From JACTOJ01 sp032335695 (lineage in GTDB: Bacteria; Bacillota; Clostridia; Clostridiales; Clostridiaceae): a stretch of 64,000 bases of DNA. The notes under the pieces were generated by a model. It was not told where the DNA came from. It did not search any database and saw only the letters and a list, made by a program, of their open reading frames with translations. This document shows, one piece after another, positions 1-8,847 of this stretch. The position numbers were made by a program, and so were the translations under genes. Numbering within the stretch: position 1 is the stretch's first letter; each line of letters opens with the position of its first letter. Location of the stretch: the NCBI RefSeq assembly GCF_032335695.1, contig NZ_JACTOJ010000009.1, forward strand, positions 62,001-126,000, written 5' to 3'.

Positions 1-1844
1 ACCGGTTTTGCTAGAGGAGCATTTAAGTTATCTATATTTTTTATTACAGTATTTGCAGCATCCATTATTTCCACAGTTGTTCTATAACTTTGCTCCAAAG
101 TCATAAAATCAGATTCTCCATTGAAAATTACTCTATTTAATTCATTCCAATCTTTAATTCCTCTATAGGAATGAATTCCTTGACAAAGGTCACCTAGTAT
201 AGTGAAACATTGTATATTGATTATTTTTTTTAATACAAACAATTGAAAAAGACTAAAATCTTGAGCTTCGTCTATTAGTATATGCTTAACAGTAAATTTT
301 TCATCTAGACCAAGAAGCTCGTATTTTAAATACATTAAGGGAGCTAAATCTTCCAAATCTAAATAATCCTTTTCAAGCACTTTTAGGGTATAGCTTCTCA
401 ATTCTTTATAATTTGAATACTTTGAGTATATATTTTCTTCGTAAATTAAGTTTTTATAGCATTCTAAAGGAGAAGGAATATTTATTTTCTTTATATAGTC
501 ATTAACAATGGTTTTTGAAGACTTTTTGATTTCCTCTAATAGCTTATCTCTTTTATCCAGAAGCTTGATGATAGCTTCTCTTCGCTTAGGTGAATCTTCT
601 AGTTTAGATTTAATTAAATAAAGCTTGTGATCGTAATCGTAATTTATTTCATCTAATATGGAATCTTTTTTTAGTTTGATGCAGTTTATCATATGTTTTT
701 TTATTTCTGCTATTCGCTTCATAAAGGGAAGATGATTATAATCCCTTAAGAATAATTTGTTTATTTCTTCATAAGACAAAAGACAGAAGGAACCTATTTT
801 AAAATCGCAGTGAGGAATAAAGGAGGTTTCTATATCTCTTATATATTTTTTTATAATATCAGCGAATTTCAGAGAAGATTTAAAATTTGAAATAGCTTTA
901 ATTTCTTCATTGATAATTTTTTCTTTTTCAGAGGAGTTTTCAACAAAATTAGCCAGTTTTTCGTGGGAAGGCAGAAGCTTTAGTTTTTTTCCTATAACAT
1001 TTTCTGCTAGATCTTCAAAAGTACTTTGGAGTACATTTTCCACACCTAGGTCAGGCAGTACCTCAGATATATAACTTAAGAAAAACTTATTTGGGGCTAT
1101 TATCATAAAGTTTTTAGGAGATAAACTTTCGTGATTGTATAGGAGGTAAGCTATTCTATGGAGAGCTATAGTAGTTTTTCCTCCTCCAGCAGCTCCCTGC
1201 ACTATAAGGGGCTTCCACATATCTGCACGTATAACTTTGTTTTGTTCAGCTTGTATGGTTGAAACAATATCTTTAAGTCTGCTATCTTTACTGGCACCAA
1301 GGCTTGCCTGAAGAAATTCGTCATTGGTGGTTATATCTATGTCGTATATTTCGGATAAAATTGAATTTTCAATAACATATTGCCTTTTTAAAGCGATATC
1401 TCCTTTTATTTCTCCCTCAGGGCACAGGTAACTTGCTTTTCCTATTCTTCCTTCATAATATAAATTGGCTATTGGAGCTCTCCAATCCGTTATGAGAATT
1501 TCGTTATCTTCATCCTTTAAAAGAGACATTTTGCCTATATAGATGTTATCAATTTTATTAGAAAGCTTTTCCTTAAAATCAACTCTTGCAAAATACGGCT
1601 TTGACAAGCTTTTTTCTACACTTTTTAGTTTATGCTGAAGGCTTTCCTGAAGAGTGGAGTTTATGATAAGTGAATTGAATTGTTCTGCGTTATCTGAATT
1701 GTAGTGTCTTGTACCATAATCTACCTCCTTATCTACTTTTCGCTTTTGAATATCAATTCTTTTATTATATTCTTCTAGATATTCAAGAATAAAATTCAGT
1801 TTCTTAAGTTCTTTAGAATAATGCGGATGATTACATGCGGGCAT
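1..1844 (-). CDS. helD: HelD-like UvrD/Rep-family ATPase (3' end outside window)
   Basis: Superfamily 1 helicase-like ATPase of the HelD group, which in Firmicutes binds RNA polymerase and releases stalled or non-specific complexes. The start is the ATG after GGAGGG and gives MPACNHPHYSKELKK, followed by a charged N-terminal coiled coil typical of HelD. The Walker A motif GAAGGGKTT lies near residue 218. Further on are the Walker B/motif II ILIDEAQDF, motif III GDLCQGIHSYRG and the LEQSYRTT segment seen in UvrD/HelD proteins. About 614 residues are visible; family members run to 700-770, so the last helicase motifs lie outside the window. HelD against a generic UvrD paralog is judged from the long N-terminal arm and the TDWRAPIANLYY segment typical of HelD. 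Confidence 0.85.
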   Translation of the reverse strand, partial: MPACNHPHYSKELKKLNFILEYLEEYNKRIDIQKRKVDKEVDYGTRHYNSDNAEQFNSLIINSTLQESLQHKLKSVEKSLSKPYFARVDFKEKLSNKIDNIYIGKMSLLKDEDNEILITDWRAPIANLYYEGRIGKASYLCPEGEIKGDIALKRQYVIENSILSEIYDIDITTNDEFLQASLGASKDSRLKDIVSTIQAEQNKVIRADMWKPLIVQGAAGGGKTTIALHRIAYLLYNHESLSPKNFMIIAPNKFFLSYISEVLPDLGVENVLQSTFEDLAENVIGKKLKLLPSHEKLANFVENSSEKEKIINEEIKAISNFKSSLKFADIIKKYIRDIETSFIPHCDFKIGSFCLLSYEEINKLFLRDYNHLPFMKRIAEIKKHMINCIKLKKDSILDEINYDYDHKLYLIKSKLEDSPKRREAIIKLLDKRDKLLEEIKKSSKTIVNDYIKKINIPSPLECYKNLIYEENIYSKYSNYKELRSYTLKVLEKDYLDLEDLAPLMYLKYELLGLDEKFTVKHILIDEAQDFSLFQLFVLKKIINIQCFTILGDLCQGIHSYRGIKDWNELNRVIFNGESDFMTLEQSYRTTVEIMDAANTVIKNIDNLNAPLAKP

Positions 1845-2196
1845 TTTCTTTCCCTCCATTTGAAAAATTTATTGCCGTGAGTAATACATATTTTACAAGA
1901 AATAAAGTGGAAAATAAAACTTATTAAAACCATTAATTTATAATGCTGAAAGTAAGACATACAAACTTATGCCACAAGGTGTTTTTTTCTTACAATTAAT
2001 AGATTTTTCTTGACAATCCATGGTTTTTATATTATGATAATAATATAAATTGACAGTAAGATATAATTTGGTGCGAATAGTAGCAAAAATAAATAGAAAA
2101 TTTACAGAAAATGTAAAATTTATTGAAACGTGAGGTAAGATTAATGAAATCTTATCTTTTTTATTTTTTGAAAACAAAAAAGCGGTTTCCCGCTAT
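1845..2196. other. Intergenic region, mostly unannotated
   Basis: About 350 bases between two leftward genes. The right part holds the terminator of the nucleotidase gene and the left part must hold the promoter of the HelD-like gene. A possible 79-codon leftward frame (1938-2177) has no ribosome binding site, no recognisable domain and starts inside the terminator, so I do not treat it as a gene. Confidence 0.5.
2171..2194 (-). terminator. Intrinsic terminator of the 5'-nucleotidase gene
   Basis: Read leftward, a 5-bp GC-rich stem (AGCGG/CCGCT) with a four-base loop is followed by TTTTTTG, immediately downstream of the nucleotidase stop codon. Confidence 0.8.
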
Positions 2197-3777
2197 TTAA
2201 TAAATCACTTTCCAGTTATTATTTACAGTAGCTTCTATAACTTTTCTTTCAAGTATATAGTTTGCTATAAGCTCAGACATATCTAGAGGAATATCAGCAA
2301 CTACTGGTTTATCCTTATACATGTAATAATCTCCGCCGCCGCCAGCACGGTAATTATTCATAACTACATCAAATTCTTCCTCTGTTCCAATAGGCTTACC
2401 GTTTTTTGTGAGTTTTGTGATTTTTTCGCCTTTAGGTTTAGAAGCATCTATAATATATTCAATTCCTTCCCACATATCATAATTATAGTGTTGAATTTTA
2501 GGGCTCATGAATTCAGGGTTTACGCCAATTTCACCGTCTTTAATGCAGAAATAGGATGCACTTTTTTCAAGCGCTGCTTTTATGTCTTTTCCTTTGAGTT
2601 TTAAAACCTTTAGAGTGTTAGGATAAATATAATTTGATACGATATCTCTCATGGTCACATTTTCTCTGAAACCAACACATTTATTGTCAAAAAGTGCAGT
2701 GTTAGAAATAGAAGCACCAGAGGAACTCATCTGAACTTTATTTATAAACTCTATTAATGCGTTATCTTTAAGTCTTAATTTGAAATGATTATCGATAACC
2801 ATATTTCCGTTTATTCTTCCCATAGGTTTGTCAAGCCAATTTTGAGTTCTATTTTCTATATCTTTTACTAAATCAATAACTTGCTCATCCACTTCATATT
2901 TAGAGGAATCTATTAATTTAGCGACTTTGCTGATGATTTGCCACTTATTATCTTTTTTTTCTAAGGTAAGGGTGATCTTAGACAGATATTCACCGTTGCA
3001 GCTAGGCTGACAGGTTATAATTCCATTTACTAAGGCATTGTCTATTTTTCTGTGCTGATGACCAGTAAGAAGTACATCTGCATGCTTTACCTTTGACAGG
3101 ATCTCATAACCTTGATTTTCACCAGTAAGGTTTTCAGTAGGCTCTCCTGTGACTAAATCTCTTTCAAAGCCTCCATGGTAAGAAATTATAACGATATCAA
3201 CCCCAAGGTCTTCCTTCAGATATTTAGCTATAATAATAGATTTATCTACAGGGTCTTCAAAATTTAAATTGGATATTTCATTAGGATTTTCCCAGTTTGG
3301 AATGTACTTTGTTGTAACTCCTATTATGCCTATTTTTAATCCATTATCAAATTCTTTTATGATGTAGGAATTGCCACTCAACGGAGAGGAATCATTTTTA
3401 AATACTATATTAGCAGAAATCCAAGGAAATTCAGATTGGGCAAAAGCCTGCAGCAGATATTTTTGACCATAGTTAAACTCATGATTTCCAATTATAGCTG
3501 CGTCATATTTCATGTAATTCATGACATCTATTACTGGATTTTTAGAAGCCTTATCTATTTTAGCGTGAAAATAAGTTAAAGGAGTTCCTTGCAATATATC
3601 GCCGTTATCTATAAGCAAGGTGTAGGGATTATTTTCTCTTTCAGAATTTATAATTGAAGAAATTTTTGCTAGACCTTTTTGATTTTTACTATTATCGGCA
3701 TAGGCAATTGGCAGCACGGAACCGTGCACATCGCTAGTATGATAAATATTTAGGTCTATTGTATTAACTGTATCCAT
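2197..3777 (-). CDS. Bifunctional metallophosphatase / 5'-nucleotidase, cytoplasmic type
   Basis: UshA/YfkN-type 5'-nucleotidase or 2',3'-cyclic-nucleotide phosphodiesterase releasing phosphate from nucleotides. The N-terminal metallophosphoesterase domain carries the dinuclear metal motifs in order: HTSDVHG (about 13-19), DNGD (57-60), GNHEFN (about 97-102), SYHGG and GHQHRK. The C-terminal half, from about residue 320, is the 5-nucleotidase substrate domain, with the FRENVTMRDI segment and the glycine-rich NNYRAGGGGDY that normally stacks on the base. No signal peptide is visible although most relatives are secreted, so a cytoplasmic location is inferred. It lies next to a phosphonate-type transport locus, in line with phosphorus acquisition, but is transcribed separately. 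Confidence 0.85.
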   Translation of the reverse strand: MDTVNTIDLNIYHTSDVHGSVLPIAYADNSKNQKGLAKISSIINSERENNPYTLLIDNGDILQGTPLTYFHAKIDKASKNPVIDVMNYMKYDAAIIGNHEFNYGQKYLLQAFAQSEFPWISANIVFKNDSSPLSGNSYIIKEFDNGLKIGIIGVTTKYIPNWENPNEISNLNFEDPVDKSIIIAKYLKEDLGVDIVIISYHGGFERDLVTGEPTENLTGENQGYEILSKVKHADVLLTGHQHRKIDNALVNGIITCQPSCNGEYLSKITLTLEKKDNKWQIISKVAKLIDSSKYEVDEQVIDLVKDIENRTQNWLDKPMGRINGNMVIDNHFKLRLKDNALIEFINKVQMSSSGASISNTALFDNKCVGFRENVTMRDIVSNYIYPNTLKVLKLKGKDIKAALEKSASYFCIKDGEIGVNPEFMSPKIQHYNYDMWEGIEYIIDASKPKGEKITKLTKNGKPIGTEEEFDVVMNNYRAGGGGDYYMYKDKPVVADIPLDMSELIANYILERKVIEATVNNNWKVIY

Positions 3778-4161
3778 ATTTTTTTCCTTTCATATTTCTT
3801 TTATATTGATCTTTATTGTGCATAAGCACCTTATTTGTTACTTATATTAAAATTATTATATCAATTCATTATAAAAGTGTACATAAAATAATTTTCTAGA
3901 TACTGCATTTTTATAGAATATACTATTTTAAGCCACTAGCAGAAGTGAATGATAAAATATTTTTTTACATTAATGTTCGTGAAATGCAAAAAAATGTAGT
4001 GAGAATATCATATTTTTTACTGAAGAAATGTTAAATCTACAACTTTTTTGTTAAAAAACTTTAAAATTAATATAAAGCAATAAAATAGGAAATAATCTAC
4101 CACTTTCTAAATTTATGTGATATACTAAAAACGAAATTTATTTCGAATCGGAGGAGTAAAA
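3778..4161. promoter_or_regulatory. Divergent promoter region, nucleotidase / phnD
   Basis: Divergent AT-rich spacer of about 380 bases. A TATACT -10-like box about 40 bases before phnD and the GGAGGAG ribosome binding site can be seen. No known riboswitch fold was recognised. A Pho-box-like direct repeat was looked for and not convincingly seen. Confidence 0.4.
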
Positions 4162-5082
4162 ATGAAAAAAGCATTTATTATGGGATTGAGTGCAGTATTA
4201 GCAGTTTCAGTCCTAGCTGGTTGTAGCTCAAAAAAATCAGGGGATTCCAGCAAACAAAGTTATGTACCAAAAACTCTTACAGTTCAGTTCGTACCATCAA
4301 GTAACGCTGAAACACTTGAAGCAAAGGCAAAGCCATTAGAAAAGCTATTGGGGGATAAGCTTGGCATACCTGTTAAAGTAAGTGTATCAACTAACTACAA
4401 TACTATAATAGAGGCTATGGCTTCAAAGAAAGTTGACGTAGGATTTTTACCTCCATCAGCTTATGTGTTAGCTAAGCAGAAAAATGCAGCAGAATTATTA
4501 TTACAGGCTCAAAGATATGGAATAAAGCAGCCTACAGGAGAAAATACAACAGAGCTTGTTGATTCTTATAGATCAATGATAGTTGTTAAAAAAGGCTCAA
4601 GCATAAAGTCACTTCAAGACCTAAAAGGAAAGAAGATTGCTTGGCAGGATGTTACTTCTTCAGCAGGATACATATGGCCAGCTGCTGAAATGAAAAAAGC
4701 TGGAATAGATCCAGAAAAAGATGTTCAGGGTACAATAGTTAAAGGACATGATAAAGGAATACTTGCAGTATTAAATGGCGACGTTGATGCAGCAGCAGTA
4801 TTTGAAGATGCTAGAAACGTTGTTAAAAAAGATTATCCAGATATATTCAATCAAGTTGAGCCAATATACTTCACTAAAGGAATACCTAATGACACTATAA
4901 GCGTTAGACCAGATATGGACAAGACTTGGAAAGATAAAATACAGCAGGCATTCTTAGATGTAGCTAAAGACCCAGAAGGTAAGAAAGTAATAAATGATGT
5001 TTATACTCATGCTGGATATGTTAAAACAGATGACAGCAAGTTTGATATAGTAAGAGAATATCAGAAATTAGTTGAAAAATAA
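4162..5082 (+). CDS. phnD: Phosphonate/phosphite-type ABC transporter substrate-binding lipoprotein
   Basis: Periplasmic-binding-protein class II receptor of the PhnD family, captured outside the membrane as a lipoprotein. The signal peptide ends in the lipobox LAGC with the lipidated Cys at residue 21, followed by a Ser/Lys linker. Family signatures are VQFVPSSNAETLEAKAKPLEKLLG, split here as a TFVPSS-like start and a helix, then KVDVGFLPPSAYVLA near residue 95, DLKGKKIAWQDVTSSAGY near 155 and VDAAAVFEDAR near 213. The substrate may be phosphonate, phosphite, hypophosphite or methylphosphonate; sequence alone does not decide. Length (306) is normal. It is not in one operon with its likely partners: the ATPase and permeases lie on the opposite strand, facing it. 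Confidence 0.9.
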   Translation: MKKAFIMGLSAVLAVSVLAGCSSKKSGDSSKQSYVPKTLTVQFVPSSNAETLEAKAKPLEKLLGDKLGIPVKVSVSTNYNTIIEAMASKKVDVGFLPPSAYVLAKQKNAAELLLQAQRYGIKQPTGENTTELVDSYRSMIVVKKGSSIKSLQDLKGKKIAWQDVTSSAGYIWPAAEMKKAGIDPEKDVQGTIVKGHDKGILAVLNGDVDAAAVFEDARNVVKKDYPDIFNQVEPIYFTKGIPNDTISVRPDMDKTWKDKIQQAFLDVAKDPEGKKVINDVYTHAGYVKTDDSKFDIVREYQKLVEK

Positions 5083-5092
5083 TAAAAAGTGG

Positions 5093-5137
5093 GGTTTTGC
5101 ATTAGCAATTGAAAATTGCTGATGCAAAGCTCTTTTT
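5093..5137 (+). terminator. Terminator of phnD
   Basis: A long stem (TTTGCATTAGCAATT against ATTGCTGATGCAAAG, with a few mismatches) around a GAAA loop is followed by CTCTTTTTTT. It starts 11 bases after the phnD stop codon. Confidence 0.9.
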
Positions 5138-5210
5138 TTATCTGTTACATACACTTTTTATAGATATTTATTAACAAAATTAACTCAATAGATAAAAGAT
5201 GGTATACTTT

Positions 5211-5241
5211 AAAAAGCCTTTTAGAATTAAGGCTTTTTTTA
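5211..5241. terminator. Orphan bidirectional terminator-like hairpin
   Basis: AAAGCCTT and AAGGCTTT arms around an eight-base loop, flanked by A-run and T-run so that it could work in either direction. A promoter-like pair (TTAACT, 17 bases, TATACT) sits just before it on the plus strand. No gene lies between it and the phnD terminator. Confidence 0.5.
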
Positions 5242-5308
5242 AAACAAAAGTATATTTGTTGGCACTTGATTCTATCTTTGTCCCATTCATTTTTTATGAA
5301 AAAAAGAA

Positions 5309-5338
5309 GCTGTGCACTAATTACTTAGTGCAACAGCC
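5309..5338 (-). terminator. Terminator of the phnC-phnE-phnE operon
   Basis: Read leftward, GCTGTTGCACTAA pairs with TTAGTGCACAGC (one bulge) around a four-base loop, followed by TTCTTTTTTTC. It lies about 50 bases after the last permease gene. Confidence 0.85.
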
Positions 5339-5342
5339 ACTT

Positions 5343-5383
5343 TACGAAAAACGTCCTTATCAACATTCGTTTAAAGCATAGCC
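5343..5383. repeat. Truncated copy (right half) of the long palindromic repeat
   Basis: Nearly matches the right end of the complete copy at 20 kb: TACGAAAAACG, then TTATCAACATTCGTTTAAA and the terminal CATAGCC. The left arm and inner hairpin are missing. It ends three bases from the stop codon of the second phnE gene. Confidence 0.65.
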
Positions 5384-5385
5384 TT

Positions 5386-6162
5386 TTATACAAGTCTTTT
5401 ACGAATGGCACTCGATAGGAACTCTATTATTATAACTGTTATTATAATACCTAGAAGTATTATACCAACTCTGCTCCAGCCTCTAGCGTTTAAAGCAAAT
5501 ATTAATGGAGTACCAATACCACCGGCACCAATAAGTCCTAGTATTGATGCAGAACGCACATTTATATCGAATCTATATAAAGTCAGTGATGCGAATTCTG
5601 GAAGTATCTGAGGAATCACTGCAAACCAAAGCACTTGAAATTTGTTGGCTCCACAAGCAACCAGTGCTTCGCTTGGACCCATATCCATATTTTCTATGGC
5701 TTCAGCATAAAGTTTACCAAGCATTCCTACGGAGTGAACACCGAGTGCAAGAACACCAGCAAAAGCTCCAGGTCCTACAGCTTTTATAAATAGTATAGCC
5801 ATAACCAGCTCTGGAAAAGTTCTTATAAAGCTTAGCAAAAATTTTGTTATAAAAGGTACAGCTTTGAAGGAAACTATGTTATTAGCTGCTATGAAGGCAA
5901 TAGGTATACAAAGTACAGCAGATACAAAAGTACCTAGTATAGCAATGGCTATAGTTTCAATCATAGTGCTGATTAAGCCTTCTCCATCTGGTGGATTTAT
6001 GTATGCCCAATCTGGGTGAAACAGTCCGTGAATTATTGAACTGACAACTTGACCTGCTGAACTCTTAATCCCACCAATTTTTAATCCTGAAAATGCCCAT
6101 ATGTATATAAGCAAAATTACTATTAAAATAATTATATTCTTAATCTTTTTCTTGTTAATCAT
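5386..6162 (-). CDS. phnE: PhnE-type ABC transporter permease 2
   Basis: Integral membrane permease of the phosphonate/phosphite importer. The 258-residue protein has one N-terminal membrane helix (about 8-25), then the BPD permease core with about five helices. Family signatures include IAFIAANNI, SFIRTFPELVMA (about 113-124), the cytoplasmic coupling-loop region GPSEALVACGANKFQVLWFAVIP, split in text only, and VRSASILGLIGAGGIGTPL. It overlaps the first permease by four bases (ATGA), with GGGAGAG as ribosome binding site, so the two are translationally coupled and probably form a heterodimer. Confidence 0.9.
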   Translation of the reverse strand: MINKKKIKNIIILIVILLIYIWAFSGLKIGGIKSSAGQVVSSIIHGLFHPDWAYINPPDGEGLISTMIETIAIAILGTFVSAVLCIPIAFIAANNIVSFKAVPFITKFLLSFIRTFPELVMAILFIKAVGPGAFAGVLALGVHSVGMLGKLYAEAIENMDMGPSEALVACGANKFQVLWFAVIPQILPEFASLTLYRFDINVRSASILGLIGAGGIGTPLIFALNARGWSRVGIILLGIIITVIIIEFLSSAIRKRLV

Positions 6163-6941
6163 AATAAACTCTCCCTAACTTTTGCGCTTATAAAATCTAT
6201 AGCTACAACTATAACTAAAGTAACTAGTATTATTGTAGAGGTACGAGTATATTGGAATAACCCTAAAGTTTTGTCAAGATAAAGTCCTATACCACCAGCG
6301 CCTACAAGTCCAAGCACCGATGCAGCTCTTACATTTATTTCAAAAGCATAGAGCACATAAGAGATAAACTGTGGAAGAGCCTGTGGTATTACGGCGAAAA
6401 ATATCCATTGAAGCTTATTAGCTCCTACTGCGGTCATAGCTTCTAAGGGACCGTCATCAATAGTTTCCATGGACTCATACTCAAGCTTTGCTACTAGTCC
6501 GAAAGAGAAGAAGGCTATAGCCAAGATACCAGGAAGCATTCCTAAACCAAAGATTGCAACAAATAATGAAGCAAATAGTAAATCAGGAATGGTTCTTATT
6601 ATGCTTAATACGAATCTAGAAATAAAATTTAATATTTTAGATTTTATTACGTTTTTAGCAGCTAATATGGAAAAAGGTATAGCTAATATAGCTCCTAAGG
6701 TTGTACCTATTATAGCCATTCTCAATGTATCAGCCATAGGCTGCCATATTTCAGAAAGATAATGCATATCTGGAGGTACCATTTCAGTAATGAGAACACC
6801 TATTTGAGGCAAACCATCTATCAGTTCGGAAAAAGAAGATTGAGTTTTTATTCCACTGGCGATTAATAAAGCTAAAACAACTACAACAATCAAAACTCTT
6901 GTAACAGTTTTTTTCATTTGCGAATTGTCTTGAATAGGCAT
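6159..6941 (-). CDS. phnE: PhnE-type ABC transporter permease 1
   Basis: Paralog of the following permease (260 residues), with the same arrangement: N-terminal helix near 14-30, then a BPD permease core. It shows the same SIIRTIPDLLFA and INVRAASVLGLVGAGGIGL segments as its partner. Its ATG directly abuts the phnC stop codon, and the ribosome binding site AGGGGTG is inside the end of phnC. A start at the later Met (MKKTVTR) is possible. Two distinct PhnE subunits, in place of a homodimer, are common in Firmicutes phn operons. Confidence 0.9.
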   Translation of the reverse strand: MPIQDNSQMKKTVTRVLIVVVVLALLIASGIKTQSSFSELIDGLPQIGVLITEMVPPDMHYLSEIWQPMADTLRMAIIGTTLGAILAIPFSILAAKNVIKSKILNFISRFVLSIIRTIPDLLFASLFVAIFGLGMLPGILAIAFFSFGLVAKLEYESMETIDDGPLEAMTAVGANKLQWIFFAVIPQALPQFISYVLYAFEINVRAASVLGLVGAGGIGLYLDKTLGLFQYTRTSTIILVTLVIVVAIDFISAKVRESLL

Positions 6942-7709
6942 TTAATTCACCCCTAACAACTCGGAATTGTTTATTGGACGTCCGTATATTTCATTAAATA
7001 CTTCGTCCGTAGCACTTTCAACTGGTCCATCAAATACTAATTCGCCAGCTCTAAGCCCTATTATTCTTGTAGAATATTTTCTAGCTAAATCTATATGATG
7101 AAGATTTACTATCGTTGTTATTCCCAATTCCGTATTAATTTTTTTTAAGTCATCCATAACTTGAATGGTAGTAAGTGGGTCCAAGGAAGCTACAGGTTCA
7201 TCTGCAAGTATTATTTTAGCTTCCTGGGCTAGAGCTCTAGCTATAGAAACACGCTGCTGCTGACCTCCTGAAAGTTCATCTGCACGAGAATAAGCTTTTT
7301 CTGAGATGTTAACTCTTTTTAGTGCATCCATAGCTAATTGCTTGTCTTTATCAGGGAAAAGACCCAATACGGTTCTTATAGTTGAGTAATATCCAACTCT
7401 TCCTGAAAGCACATTCTTTAGAACTGAAGAACGTTTTACAAGGTTAAAGCTTTGAAATATCATTCCAATATCTCTTCTTATTAATCTTAATTCTTTACCT
7501 TTGGCAGAGGTTACTGATTTTCCATCTATTAATATTTCACCATCAGTAATCTCATGTAACCTGTTAATGGATCTTAGCAAAGTGGATTTTCCAGCTCCAG
7601 ACAATCCTACTATAGCAATAAATTCTCCTTTATTTATTTTTAAATCAATGTTCTTTAATCCAAGCGTACCATTAGGGTATTTCTTCGATACATTTTTAAA
7701 TTCAATCAT
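6942..7709 (-). CDS. phnC: PhnC-type ABC transporter ATP-binding protein
   Basis: ATPase that powers the phosphonate/phosphite importer. It carries Walker A GLSGAGKST (about 35-43), the Q-loop in IGMIFQSFNLV, the signature LSGGQQQRVSIARA (about 147-160), Walker B IILADEPVASLD and the switch His in VNLHHID. The spacing and the LKNVLSGRVGYYST segment are typical of PhnC. First gene of a three-gene operon with both permeases. The binding protein is encoded convergently downstream. No C-P lyase or phosphonatase gene is seen in the window. Confidence 0.93.
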   Translation of the reverse strand: MIEFKNVSKKYPNGTLGLKNIDLKINKGEFIAIVGLSGAGKSTLLRSINRLHEITDGEILIDGKSVTSAKGKELRLIRRDIGMIFQSFNLVKRSSVLKNVLSGRVGYYSTIRTVLGLFPDKDKQLAMDALKRVNISEKAYSRADELSGGQQQRVSIARALAQEAKIILADEPVASLDPLTTIQVMDDLKKINTELGITTIVNLHHIDLARKYSTRIIGLRAGELVFDGPVESATDEVFNEIYGRPINNSELLGVN

Positions 7710-7982
7710 GTGTCCATCTGCCTTTCTTTTATTTATAACGCTATAAATATTGAAAATGATATTTATTTAAGCTTTACAGCACCAAAGTATATTTTACGAT
7801 AAAATTAGTATTTCTTCAATAAAAACCAAGTAAACATTAAATATTTAAAATGAACTTTACATTAATATATATTTTTTTATGAATTAATAAAATTTATAAT
7901 ATATAATGAGAATTTAATTTATTGTTTAACTTACACGAACAATATATAATAAAGCATATATTAATAGTAAGGAGATATATGG

Positions 7983-8816
7983 ATGAAAAGAAATATAGAC
8001 CTAATAAGTCAAATAAATAATACTAGCTTAAGCGATGATTGCATAGCCATATGGCAGTTAGGACAAGAAAGTATGGTGGTGAAGAGCGGTGAAACCATAT
8101 GCTATTTTGATCCATATCTATCTAATAATGTAGATGATACTTTTGGAAATAGTCCTAGAAGCTTTAAAGAGCCTGTTGATCCATCCGAAATAAACAACGC
8201 TGATTTTGTATTTATATCCCATGATCATTTGGATCATTTAGATCCTGAAACCTTAGTGCCAATAGCTAAAAATTCTCAAAAGGCTAAATTTATATGTCCA
8301 GCACCACATGTACATATTTTAATAGAAATAGGTATTGAAAAAGAAAGAATCATAGCTGCAAGGGCGAAAGAAAAAATTAATATAGGCGGGATGGAAATTT
8401 ATCCTGTTGCAGAAAAGCATGAGGATTATTCCATAGATTCTAATGGAAATCATGGATATTTAGGATATGTGGTAAGATATAATGAAGTAGTTTTTTATCA
8501 TGCAGGTGATACCATAGGATTTTATGAGTTAGCAGAGGATTTAAAGCCTTTAAAAATAGATGTAGCATGTCTGCCCATAAATGGAAGAGACTTTAAAAGA
8601 TTAAAGGTTGATAACCTTTTAGGAAATATGGATTTTAGAGAAGCTGCAGAGCTTTCTAATATTATAGGAGCAGATACCATAATTCCTATGCATTATGACT
8701 TATTCGGATTTAATACAGAAAACCCTGCTTATTTTGTGGACTACCTTTTAAACAATTACCCTGACCAAAAATTTAAGCTTTTGACTTTAGGAGAAAGAAT
8801 GATATATATGAAGTAA
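7983..8816 (+). CDS. UlaG-like metallo-beta-lactamase-fold hydrolase
   Basis: Zinc-dependent hydrolase of the MBL fold, closest by motif to the UlaG (L-ascorbate-6-phosphate lactonase) group. After the N-terminal IWQLGQESMVVKSG and DPYLSN strands comes the metal motif SHDHLDHLD (about 79-87), then a His in PVAEKHEDY, YHAGDT (about 171-176) supplying His and Asp, and PMHYDLFG with the last His. Length of 277 fits better than the 350 of enteric UlaG. It starts at an ATG after AAGGAGATAT and is divergent from phnC. No ascorbate genes are nearby, so the substrate is unknown; a phosphorylated ester is only a guess from the neighbours. Confidence 0.75.
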   Translation: MKRNIDLISQINNTSLSDDCIAIWQLGQESMVVKSGETICYFDPYLSNNVDDTFGNSPRSFKEPVDPSEINNADFVFISHDHLDHLDPETLVPIAKNSQKAKFICPAPHVHILIEIGIEKERIIAARAKEKINIGGMEIYPVAEKHEDYSIDSNGNHGYLGYVVRYNEVVFYHAGDTIGFYELAEDLKPLKIDVACLPINGRDFKRLKVDNLLGNMDFREAAELSNIIGADTIIPMHYDLFGFNTENPAYFVDYLLNNYPDQKFKLLTLGERMIYMK

Positions 8817-8818
8817 AA

Positions 8819-8847
8819 AAGTGCACCGATTTCTCGGTGCATTTTTA
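8819..8847. terminator. Bidirectional terminator between the MBL gene and rpsD
   Basis: TGCACCGA and TCGGTGCA arms around a TTTC loop, flanked by an A-run on the left and ATTTTTATTTT on the right. It serves both convergent genes; its right flank overlaps the last codons of the S4 gene. Confidence 0.9.

Noticed and set aside
1938..2177. Leftward 79-codon frame between the HelD-like and nucleotidase genes
   Set aside because: It has no ribosome site, an AT-driven composition and begins within the terminator.
5199..5381. Rightward 60-codon frame between phnD and phnE
   Set aside because: It spans two terminator hairpins and a repeat fragment, with no ribosome site.
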